Below, one piece after another: positions 1 to 9,416 of a DNA stretch of 52,232 nucleotides; position 1 is the first letter of the stretch, and each line of letters starts with the position of its first letter. The translations under genes were made by a program, and so were the position numbers. Below the pieces are notes generated by a model that saw only the letters and a program-made list of their open reading frames with translations, ran no database searches and was not told the DNA's origin. The stretch spans positions 1-52,232 of the forward strand of contig JAHLKD010000156.1 of the NCBI GenBank assembly GCA_025526935.1. Direction: 5' to 3'. The stretch is from Cladochytrium replicatum. Lineage: Eukaryota; Chytridiomycota; Chytridiomycetes; Cladochytriales; Cladochytriaceae.

Positions 1-2464
1 TAGAATGAGAACCAAACATCCTTGAAAAAGAAAGCAAAGCAAAGAAGCTGCGCGCGCTTTGGCAAGTCGATGGGAAATAGTCAGTGAACATCAAATCCAG
101 TATCTCCAAAAAAGCAACCCCAGATAACGAAATGAAGGCTTGACAGCAGAGGGTGACCATGACGAAGCAAAGGCGAATGAGCAGGAATAGGAATTTTTGT
201 GAGAATCACAGACTTTCAAGGGAGCAAAAGAAAAACCACGAGCTTGGGCAAACTGGCTCACAAACAGAGAGAAGAACCTGCATAGCATCCAAAGTAATTG
301 CAAACAAGGCCAAATCATCTGCAAATAAAAAGAATTATATCGTGGTTTGGCAGGATGAAAAGAGTGTTATAGGTGGGGCAAATGGTCGGAGGAGCCCAGG
401 TAGAGGATCAAGAAAAGTGATATAGAGAAGTGGACTGAGAACAGAACCTTGAAACAAACCTCTAAACAAATTCAAAAGCATCTGAAAAACAATTTGCAAC
501 AACCACTCTGGAAGAACAAAAATCAAACAGAGACTTCAAAACAAAAACAAATGGCAACGGTACTCCCCTAGAAGAAGCTCAGCCCAAAGAATTGCACGAT
601 TTGTGGTGTCCATAAGCTGCTTGAATATCTAAAAAACCAGCAACCCAAGGAACCTTGGCATTAGACGCACGGGAGATACATGCCTGAAGACCAAAAACAC
701 ATTCCATTCCCGAGCGGTGTGACTGAAATCCCGCTTGGGCAGCATCAAGTGGGCGTTGAGACGTGATAGCAGAATAAAGATGTGGCAACAAAGCTCGCCT
801 CAAAAATTTTTCGGGCAACACACGAAAGAGTAATGGGGCGATAATTAGTAATATCACCAAGCGTACCACGTTGCTTCCAAACTGGGTGCAAAAGCCCAAG
901 ATTCCATGAAGTGGGTGTAAGACTACTGCGAAAAATGGAGTGAGAAAGTTGCAAGAACAATGGAGCAAGAATAGCTGAAATTGGGCGATAAAGTTCTGCA
1001 GGCAGACGATCATGACCCGGGGCAGACTCCAAAGGGCAGTCCCTAATAGCTAGAACAAAGCTTCAACATCCAATGGCAGCTGAAAATCACACAGAACAAT
1101 TGAAGGTGAAACTGGGTCAGCAGCTTGAGCATTGTAGACACTAGCAAATGATCAGAATATTTGGCTAAAGACTGAGGATCAAAATCTAAACCATTAGCTG
1201 AAGTACGAAAGTTAGCGCAGCGCCGAGCATGAGACACATGTTTCAGAAGAGAAGGCACTGATGAAGAACTAGGGTCATCAAAAAAATTTGCTTTTGTCTT
1301 ACGCCTGTGTGATCTCAGAGCTGATTTGAATGCTTTGTGACTATCACGTTGGCGAGTTCTTAGAAAAGGAAGAAGAGGGTCAGAAGAATTGTGGTGAAAG
1401 AGGGAATAATAGTCACGGAATGCTGAACGAGCCTTACTACGCAACAAAGCAATCTCAGGGGGCAAAGGAGTGGTCGCTGGTGCTCTACGACGAGGTGTTG
1501 GTGGTCCCAATGTCAGAACTGCTGTTGCCTCAACAAAATCAACTATAATTTGAAATGCGGAATCAATTGCTCCCTGGGCCACTGCACGAGAAAGAGAAGT
1601 CCCCACAGGGACCTGAAGTGGTTCCAATGCTGCTGTTAGCGCCTCTGATGTTGGAGGAAGCAGAATCTTAGCAGTTTCTCTGTGCGACTTACGAATAACT
1701 TCATCCTTTAACAATCGGAGATTCCAAGAAGGTAGAGGAGGAGGCACAGTGGCCTGAGGATCTGGGCCAGCTAAAGAAAATGAACAGGTCACTGCAAAAT
1801 GGTCTGAAGGATGGGGAGCCATAGACTGGGGTTGATCATGCACTAAATAAGAGGAAGCTGTCACATAAGTAGAAGCAAAAAACAAATCAATAATTGAACT
1901 CCCTAAGTGGGAAAGAAAAGTTGGGCGACGAGCTGAAGAAGAAGCTGGGACAACCAATGAAAGTGAGTGGGCTGTAAAAAAAGGAAGAAGTGCTCTGGCA
2001 CGGGCATTAGTAACATGATCACCAGTGCTCTGAGTTCTAAAATTGAAGTCACCCATCAAAACTACTGGTGTATCCGAATTCGAAACAAATTGAGGAAAAT
2101 CAGATAATGCACCCAAACAGTCTTCCGCAGTCCAACGTGGGGGAAAATAAAAACCACCAATCACGACCTGACAAAACCTAAACCACAAACCAAACCCAGA
2201 AGGAACTGATGCAATCAACCTAAATTGATAAGTACTGCAACGATGTGGGTTAATAAGAAGAGCAACACCAGATGCCAAAGGAGCGTCTGGTGGAGGACGA
2301 GAATCAAACAACAAATACTCAGAAGAAACACTGTCTAAAGTTAACTGATGAGTTTCTGTTAAAACTAAAAAATCAAGCTGATGAGTAACAAGCCAAGCAA
2401 GTAAATCTGAAAAATCCAGAGGCAAACCTCTACAGTTGAAGGTTCCAGAACGAAAAGTCCACAT
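1..2464 (-). pseudogene. LINE-1 ORF2: APE endonuclease + reverse transcriptase, multiply frameshifted
   Basis: Begins at the ATG at 2464 (MWTFRSGTFNCRG). The endonuclease motifs are intact in the first 470 codons: TETH, GDFN, SIIDLFF and SDHF. The frame breaks near 1130-1043. RT segments then follow in alternating frames: APGHDRLPAEL and YRPITL (about 1030-745), then AAQAGFQ and FLDIQAAY (about 780-620), then the FADD-type catalytic box near 300-330. By comparison with LINE-2, at least one break is a lost T in a T run (near 585). The copy is non-functional as read. The end of the ORF lies beyond the window. Confidence 0.88.
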
Positions 2465-3845
2465 TAATTGCGAGATGTAGGTTCAGAACGCGAAGAACGG
2501 GCTAAAGAAACAGTAGCTTCAAAGTCTGCAGCAGGAAGATTAGAACGAAGATAATGAAAAACTGCAGGATCATGAGTAATACGCAAGAGGTGAGCAAATC
2601 TTTTGTGAACAGCCTTTGCTACAGCAACTTGACGTTGCTCAAGTGATTGAACAGACCCAGAACGAAGCTGCCCAGGGTCAAAAAGATCAACGGGCACCTC
2701 ATCACCTGGAAAAATGTCCTTGCGGAGCTTGTCAGCACAGTCAGAAGTACAAATAAACTCAGCAGTGTTACGCCCAATAAAACTAATATGGCGAATGTCA
2801 CGGGAAAATTGAGGGTTTCCAGAAATTCGATTAATCAGAGTGCGGAGCTGATTAAGTGGCTGACGACTAATTTCCTTAAACCTCACAGTAGCAAAACCAG
2901 CAGCACGATCACGAACAGGCTGAGGAGGATTGATCAAAATTGGTGACTCAGCCGGGTAATCAATCACCAATCTGGGTGGCCGTAGTGATCTGCGAGATAG
3001 GGGTCCACTCCAGCAACCACTGAGCGATAAAGGGCGGGTTGAGCATCTGCTTCGGCAGCTTCAATACGAACAATAGCATTTGATGCACGAGAGGCAAATT
3101 TTGCAGTGCTGAAAGGCCCAGGATTGCGAGTAGCAGGGGCAGGTGGCGGTCGGCTAGCACTCGCAACTTGAGCATAGGAAGGCACGGCAGAGACAGCAGC
3201 AGGAGGGCAGCTGATAGTTTCAACCAACGGAACTACAGCAATAGTCAATGCAGCAAAGAAGGCAGCCTCAGTCTCTGGTTCCAATACTGGGAGAAATTGC
3301 ATTGCACGAGTGAAAGCAGACATTACTAATGGATGAGATCCAGAAGTTTGAGCAGGGGCCAGCATATGCAGAGCATCCAAGAATCGGTCACGAGGAGTAG
3401 GCAAGGGAGAGGTAGCATGATTAGCTGCAGAGGCATTCTTCTCGACCCTGGCACGAGAGGCAGGTCGGCGAGTCGGGGGTGATTTTGATGCTCGACGTTT
3501 CCCTTTGGGATCAGCATCAGCAAGGGTAAGTGACATTTCGACTGTATCCTTCATGTGAACATCAACGACACTTGCGGGGGATCTTCCTCTAATTCGAGGC
3601 GGTTCTGAAGTGGATGACGCTTGGTCACGTGATTCGCGAGGAGAATTCACTTCATCTGCCCACAGAAAATTTTCTCCATCAAAGTTGCTGGGCTGAGAGT
3701 CAGGAATGTTTTCCTGAGGGGCGCGAGGGTGGGACACAGAGGGAGCACGGGAGCGAGCACGGCCAGAAGCGATGAAAATTTTTGAGGGGGGTGCGGCATG
3801 CGGCGTGTCAGGCGGCTGCGCAGGCGGAGCGCTGGGAGGCGGCAT
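2464..3845 (-). pseudogene. LINE-1 ORF1 (nucleic-acid-binding-type protein), frame broken
   Basis: ORF1 starts at the ATG at 3845 with a Pro/Ala-rich N-terminus (MPPPSAPP), followed by basic Ser/Arg-rich stretches and a structured C-terminal part. That part contains an IRHISFIGRN motif shared with LINE-3 ORF1 (IRHISFVGRN). The first frame ends at 2964, and the homologous C-terminal half continues in another frame from about 2968 to 2464, so one indel separates the halves. LINE-3 ORF1 breaks at a different, non-homologous place, which points to decay or sequence error rather than programmed shifting. No CCHC knuckle is visible. The stop (TAA) overlaps the ORF2 ATG by one base. Confidence 0.85.
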
Positions 3846-3973
3846 TGATTTGTGAGAGAGAGAGGGAGAGAGAGTGAGAGAGTGTGAGAGAGAGTGAGAG
3901 AGAGAGGGAGAGAGTGTGAGAGAGAGTGAGAGAGAGTGAGAGAGAATGACAGAGAGTGAGAGAGAGTAATGAG
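3846..3973 (-). repeat. CT-rich 5' leader of LINE-1
   Basis: A degenerate CT microsatellite on the LINE strand (GA on the plus strand), about 125 bases, between the SINE poly(A) and the ORF1 ATG. LINE-3 has a purer (CT)n in exactly the same place (47844-47952). The CT tract therefore looks like a genuine, length-variable 5' UTR of this LINE family rather than chance. Confidence 0.8.
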
Positions 3974-4269
3974 TTTTTTTTTTTTTTTTGAATGTTATAA
4001 CATGTATTGACAATGCTTAATCAGTACATGTCACCCACGTGTACTTCAACCAAGATTTGGAATCTTCAGTACTTGGGGAGCCGTGCGAGCCGTAGGAAAG
4101 AGGAGCGAAGGCAATGGCGAATCGAAGGAGGTGTGGCGCGGTACTTGCACGTGACACGATATTGCGAGAGATATATTTCGTAGGAAATTCGAATCCAGTC
4201 CCCTATAGGATTCGAACCGCGGAGTTTAGCTTCGAAAAGTCGCATTCGTACCGACTGAGCCACTATGAG
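3974..4269 (-). mobile_element. SINE copy 1 (tRNA-derived head, LINE-like tail, poly(A))
   Basis: On the minus strand: a Pol III A box (TGGCTCAGTCGG, plus coordinates 4251-4262), a perfect B box (GGTTCGAATCC, 4208-4218), a body of about 200 bases, and a 16-base A tail (3974-3989). Near-identical copies lie at 31802-32097 and 47541-47843. The 3' half contains a CTTTCCTACGGCTCGCACGG stretch that resembles the LINE 3' UTR. The tetraloop-containing anticodon region does not give a convincing functional tRNA. CTCAT occurs on both sides of the element (before AGTGG and after the A tail), a possible short target duplication. Confidence 0.88.
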
Positions 4270-4275
4270 TTTCAC

Positions 4276-4358
4276 GGGGAGATGGCCGAGTCGGTCTAAG
4301 GCGCCACGTTAAGGCCGTGGTTTCTTCGGAAGCGTGGGTTCGAATCCCACTCTCCTCA
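4276..4358 (+). tRNA. tRNA-Leu (anticodon AAG)
   Basis: All cloverleaf parts are visible. The acceptor stem GGGGAGA (4276-4282) pairs with TCTCCTC (4351-4357), with one G-T wobble and discriminator A4358. The D arm follows TGGCCGAG. The anticodon stem CCACG/CGTGG has loop TTAAGGC, so the anticodon is AAG. A class II variable arm and T arm GTGGG-TTCGAAT-CCCAC complete it. No intron. T-rich runs for Pol III termination follow near 4403. A SINE begins 6 bp upstream on the other strand. Confidence 0.95.
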
Positions 4359-4623
4359 AAAGTACTATATAGGGGAATGGTGAATTGATGATCTATGGGT
4401 GAGTTTTTAATTTTTCTTACTGAAAAAGTATGGAGATTGGAGAACGGATTCAAGGTTCAAGGTTCCTCGGGAGGGAAGATCAGGTAACCGGATGGGTCGA
4501 TACAATATCAAACTTCGACTTCCAGTTCTATGAGCTATGAGCAAGTCCTGCGAGAACTGATTAGCCGTAAATGGTACATCTTATTTCCGTTTAGCAAATA
4601 TAGTTGGAGAAAGAATAATTTGG

Positions 4624-4793
4624 AATTAAAGCTGGAGAACTTCTTCTTTCTTTTCTTCTTTCTTTTCATCTTTTGTCCGTATAGAAATTTCTTTGCTTTC
4701 CTTTAGAAGTAGGCAATTAAAGCTGGAGAAGATATTCTTTCTTGCCATCTTTTGTCCGTTTAGCAATTTCTTTGCTTTCCTTTAGAAGTAGGC
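4624..4793. repeat. Two-unit tandem duplication in intergenic DNA
   Basis: Units of about 91 (4624-4714) and 79 bases (4715-4793). Both start with AATTAAAGCTGGAGAA and end with CTTTCCTTTAGAAGTAGGC. The first has an extra CTTTCTTTT-rich insertion. The intergenic stretch 4359-4759 holds no other recognisable feature apart from the T runs after tRNA-Leu. Confidence 0.85.
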
Positions 4794-4848
4794 GTCTGTG
4801 TGGGGGATCGGGGGAACGTCTGTCCAAACGACCCTGGAGTACCAGTTA

Positions 4849-4895
4849 CCTCGTCCGTTAGGTCCTTAGTTCCGCGAAAAACGGTGCGGACGAGG
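4849..4895. repeat. Inverted repeat (possible hairpin)
   Basis: CCTCGTCCG (4849-4857) is the reverse complement of CGGACGAGG (4887-4895), with a 29-base loop that itself has CCG/CGG pairing. It may lie in the 3' part of the disrupted gene on the minus strand, since one frame stays open to 4760. No known RNA family recognised. Confidence 0.4.
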
Positions 4896-4917
4896 GGAAG
4901 GTTAAATCTCGTTCCAG

Positions 4918-5630
4918 TTAACGTATTTTGGACATGATAATGCTGTCTCCGTCCGTTTCCTTTCCGGTGGCCGAGACTTCTGCAACTATGGTACTTTCGG
5001 TCTTCGTCCTCGCTACCACTAACTGTGAACGAATGGTGATATCTTCCGGTGGGCTCGCGATTTTGCGCGTCCTCGGTTCCGAAATCTGCTTCAGAACAAG
5101 TATAGGGAGCATCATCGGCAGAAGTATCGGCAGCAGCATCGGAAGGAGTATCGGCATTAACAGTAGCTTCAACAACAGTGGGCTTTGATTCTTTGCGGCC
5201 GCTTTAATATCGAATGGCACCATTACCAACGGACTGGGGATCGTGTATTCTTCGATCAAACTTCCGTGCATGACGATGTCCATTTCCAGCTCCATGACCT
5301 TCGCTACTGTCGTTGGTGGCACCCAAAGATTTCCATTGTTCTGTCGCAAGACGTGCCGAGCGATACGGAATGCGTGCGCAGAAAGCGTTTTGTTGTTAAG
5401 GGTATTGTTAAATTGCCTGGCGAAGTTGCTAAAAGTCATATACTCTGGGTTTTGTCCAGAGCTTTCGTCAGTTCGGATGCGGAGAATGACTCGAATTCCA
5501 TTGCCGGCTCAACACTGGAGAGCTCGCCATCGGCAGCGCTTTTTGCCGAGTTTCCGCCTTTGAAACTCGCAGGGGCTGGTCGCCTCGTCTCTTCCTGCTT
5601 CGAACCATTTGGGATGGCCAGTGTTTTCAT
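4918..5630 (-). pseudogene. Unknown protein gene with frame breaks
   Basis: Reading from the ATG at 5630 (MKTLAIPNG), about 60 codons of Ser/Glu-rich sequence end near 5440. A second frame continues at once with a well-formed segment (MTFSNFARQFNN) about 80 residues long. Near 5195 the plausible frame changes again: one frame gives an acidic linker (NADTPSDAAADTS) open to a stop at 4760, the other a Leu/Pro repeat artefact and then a hydrophilic tail ending at 4918. I do not recognise the family. It could be a real gene with sequencing indels, an intron-bearing gene I cannot parse, or a pseudogene. It ends only about 85 bases from the CEP131 stop. Confidence 0.4.
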
Positions 5631-5715
5631 GATTCTGGGTGAAAGTTGACAAATTAAACAAAAAGAATGGAAGAAAAAGAAGATGATGATGGTAATATTA
5701 CAATTAGTTGTAGTT

Positions 5716-8700
5716 TTACGTATTGAGCAATTCATGCCGTTGTTTTTCAATCAGTTGCGAAAGATGGTCATTGCGCAACCCCAACTCTTCGTTCTGTGAC
5801 CTCAACCCCGCGATCACTTCATCTTTGCTTGCAATGGTTTTGCGGATGCGGTTCTCGAGCATTTGAAGGGCAACATCCTGTCATGGTTATCAAGTAAGTG
5901 TTCTCCGATCATTACTTCTAATATGATTGATTCACCTTCTCCTTAAGGGCTGATTCTATTTCGCGCTGATGGCGTACCTTCACATCTGTCAATCTTTCAG
6001 AGAGCTCCTCGATGTGTGAATGCAACTCTTCTATGTCTCGTTCACGTTCCCTAAGTAACGTTTGAAAGTCTTTTCCTTCATTATAGAAAAGAATCAATAC
6101 AGGCTTTCTGTCGATAGAAGTTCAACTCAACTGATGTTTGATGTCATCGTTTCTTCGTTGACTTTGAGCCTCGCGAGTTCGGCCTTCATTTCGGCAATCA
6201 GGGCTTCCTTGGCTGCAACCTCGTGCTGGGCTTGCAATAGATCTTTCTCGATTCGGTGCTTGATGTCCTCACATTTTGCCAAGCTGTTCTTTGCTGCGAT
6301 CGCTTTGTCCAAAGCCATGCTATGTTGTGTGCGGAGCTGCAAAAATAGTTATGTGAGTTTATCTTCACATTGAAAAAAAGAGCCAAAAAACGTTCAATAC
6401 CTGCTTAACTTCCTCGGCCATCTCTGCTTTCAACTTCTCGACCTCGATCCGATACCTCCGATGGACATCGGAAGTGCTAGAGTTGGTCTCCGACTCCAAT
6501 CTCTCGATAACCATCTCGATCTCCGCGTCACGTTCCCGCACCAGCCTCGCTTTGAATTGTTTTTCTCTCTGCCGAAGCTCCGTCTCAGTCTTGTTCATGT
6601 AGGCCGCCTGCCATTCCTCCTTCTCAACAGCTAACCGTTCCCGAAGCTGATTCAGCTTTAGAGAAACCCGTTTAACTTCTTTTGATTTGAGAGGCTTTTG
6701 TACTGCACCTCGATGGAATGACGACGCGACTGCTCTTCAAGCGCCAGCGCATGTTTCGCTCGCTCACTTTCCTGACCTTTCGTCATCTCATCGAGTCGTC
6801 TCTTGAACGCTGCTTCATCGACCTTTCGTTCTTCTTTCAGAGTCTGTGTGATCTGGTGCTTTTGCTCTTCAAACTCCGAAACCAGTTTCCGCTTCTGTTG
6901 CTGAAACTACCCCTCTAGCGTGAGACCATAGAAATCTCATTAACAGGAAATTAAATAAAAATACCTCCATCTCTTCGCGCTCGAGCTGTTTAATGAAGCG
7001 CTGCCTGGAGAATTCACGCTCTTCTTCGCAAGCTTTTTGCTTCTCGGCAGTCATTCGATCTCGTTGCTCATCCTTGTGCGATATCATAAGCTTTGAAAAA
7101 AGTTCACAAATGTCTTGAACATACAAGTTGACGATGATGTGTCTCGGCCATGGCGGCCTTCTCTTTGCTGAACGCCTCATTCAGCTTTTCTTCGGTTTGC
7201 TTCAGCTGGAGCTTTTGTTGCTGTAGTTTGTTTGTTTTTTCGACAATCAATTGGGTTGTAGATTGAGTGAAAACTTGGCCATACCGTGAGGATTCGATGG
7301 ATCTCGGGCTCAAGGCCCTTCACCGTCTGATCTTTGATTGCTTTTGTTTTCTCCTGGATCCACTTGTCCCTTTTAATTTTCTCTGCCGCTTGCCATAGGT
7401 CTCGTTGCTGCTTCATCTCCCTGGAATGCTCTTCTTCCATGTGCTTTGTCTGACGTGGGATCGTCCGAACTCAGACATTCACTATTTGCGCTGTAGGGGA
7501 CGAATACCTTTTCTCCAAACTTTTTATCCAAGATTTTGAGTTCATCTGCAAGCGTCTCGCAGTTCTTTGCCAGTTCAGCCTTCTCTGCTAGCAACTTATC
7601 GACGAATCCGAGATGTCGTTTAACGATCCCTTCGTATTCCTTCCGCTGCAGCGACAGCTTTGATTTAAGATCCTTGGAGCTACGGTAGCATTTTCACTCA
7701 ATGTGTTCTTTGTGTGTACCATGAGAATCCTTACTATTGGACTCCTTGGGCTTCGTTCAGCTCCTTCAGTTTCTTCAGCTCGGATTTGAGCAAGTCGATC
7801 GCCCGGGTCTTTTCCTCAATCTCGATCTGCTGACCCAGTATCTTAGCTTTAACGCCATTGAACACAGCAGCTGTATGGAATAGCGCGGTGAGTGGGATTC
7901 GTGTTTCTTATTCTTCATTTTCTTTAAAAGAAGGCATACTTGGTCCGTTGTCTTTCGCAGAGTATGATGCTGTAAGTTCGATGCTGTCCCTTTAAAATTT
8001 TTCTTTAATCTTCTATTGCAAAGGAAAGCAAAGCTCCACACACCTCAGCCCGCTGTTCTGTTTCGCAACAACACTCTTCATGACACTCTCTTCTCTCCTC
8101 GACAACCCGTCATTCTCCACATCTTTGAGAAAATGGAGAATCCGATCGATCCGCTCCGCAGTCGGATCGTCGATTCCATTCGCAGGTTTCACGAATTCCG
8201 TTACGACTTTTGAGGATGAGGGTTGCAGTTTTGGGATCTTGACGTGCAACGGAACACGGTTTGGAGTTGGTTGATCGTGGTAACTTTGAGACGGTAGATT
8301 TGCAGCAGATGAGCGAGTTTGGCTGAGAGAGACGGGAGCGTCGAGCAACCAACGTGGTGGAACAAACTTTGGATCTTCAAGTGCATTTGGCGAGGGCGAG
8401 AGCGTCACTGACGGATCTCGCATTCTTTCGATTGCAATTTCGGCTATTTGATCATGTTGAGTCGCCGCAGTTGATATTTCGTGCTGTCCCGGCTCCACCT
8501 CCTCGACAGTTTGATGTCGTAGTCCTGATATTGGGTCGATTCCTGAAATCATGCCGATATGCCCATCTTCCGACGATACTGAGGATTTTAGAAAGTCTCC
8601 GATAGAATCGACGATATCATCGCTGGAGTGAAAATCGTCTTCGTAGACAACCGTGTCGCCGTTCGTCGTAGAATCTTCATGATTATTGGAGGTCGGATCA

Positions 8701-9253
8701 TCACAAACTCCATGTGCCGTTTCAGTGCCGCGAGTATCAACGAGACTGTAAGTGTGCGATTGAGCCTCAGCGGATGGTGCTATATCCGACTGTGTCACCA
8801 AAGTTGGTATTTCGATTCCTTGAACACTTGGCTTGCAAGTTACCACCAAGAAATGCGATCCAAATTCAAATAACAAAATCACCTTGGACGAATGCAATGA
8901 GTTTCTGGCTCAAGGGAGTTAGCTTTTGATATCTTCAGCGACGTTAGCGTTGGTTGACATCTTGTGGTAGTCGGGAGTTTTGATGAAGTCGAGCGAGGTA
9001 TGCTGCTTGATCTCTTTATTCCTTTTGAGCTCGATGGTCGTGAGTTTGTGATCTTAAACTGGTCGACAGAAGGTAATTGTCCAACCGTTTTTGCGAGTTG
9101 CTTGTTTTTGTTCGAATGTTAGCTTCTTCTGTGTAATCGAAACAAAGTAGATCAACTTGCCTGACGTATCCGCATTGCACGCTCCTCGCGTCTCTTCTTC
9201 ACGTCGTCGCGTAAATGCTCTTCATCCGTCCCTGTGATCTGCGAGTCGCCCAT
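5716..9253 (-). CDS. CEP131: CEP131/AZI1-like centriolar coiled-coil protein
   Basis: Multi-exon gene from the ATG at 9253 (MGDSQITGTDEE) to the TAA at 5716 (protein end QRHELLNT). The N-terminal third (8013-8897 and upstream exons) is low-complexity. The rest is almost pure coiled coil. Family-specific blocks occur in the right order: DKWIQEKTKAIKDQTVKGLEPEI (about 7300-7400, only part of it quoted in findings), REFSRQRFIKQLEREEME (about 7000), an AEIEMVIERLE block (about 6500), and a DHLSQLIEKQ end. CEP131 localises to centriolar satellites and the basal body and is needed for cilium or flagellum formation in animals. Intron 1 appears to be GC-AG (CAG|GCAAGT at about 9161). About 8-10 short introns; their exact borders are not all resolved. 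Confidence 0.8.
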
Positions 9254-9416
9254 CCGAGTCTCCGAAATGACACGACAAACTCACACACGGATACAAATTT
9301 GCAGACTCGAAAAACACTTTTTGTTTATTAATATTTTTAAACCCTCTCCAATTTTGCAATCGGATGTCGTTGCTCAAGTATGTATTCATTTTTTTTCTCC
9401 ATCATCTTTTTCAATC

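Larger units (their letters stand above)
1..3973 (-). mobile_element. LINE-1: disrupted non-LTR retrotransposon, cut by window start
   Basis: Minus-strand element with a CT-rich leader (GA-rich on the plus strand, 3846-3973), ORF1, and ORF2 with an APE-type endonuclease followed by a reverse transcriptase. Its 3' end lies beyond base 1. The stretch 1-580 is nearly identical to 33213-33788 of LINE-2, differing mostly by single-base indels, so the two copies are recent relatives. Upstream it abuts a SINE poly(A) tail, and the SINE in turn sits 6 bp from tRNA-Leu. APE-type LINEs integrate by target-primed reverse transcription. The clade is not certain; I see no RNase H domain in what is present. 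Confidence 0.92.

Noticed and set aside
3974-4269. SINE head as a functional tRNA gene
   Set aside because: A and B boxes are good, but no proper anticodon stem-loop or acceptor pairing forms, and the same head recurs in three SINE copies.
4849-4895. Hairpin as a ribozyme or riboswitch
   Set aside because: No hammerhead CTGATGA/GAAA core or other known signature; the region may be coding.
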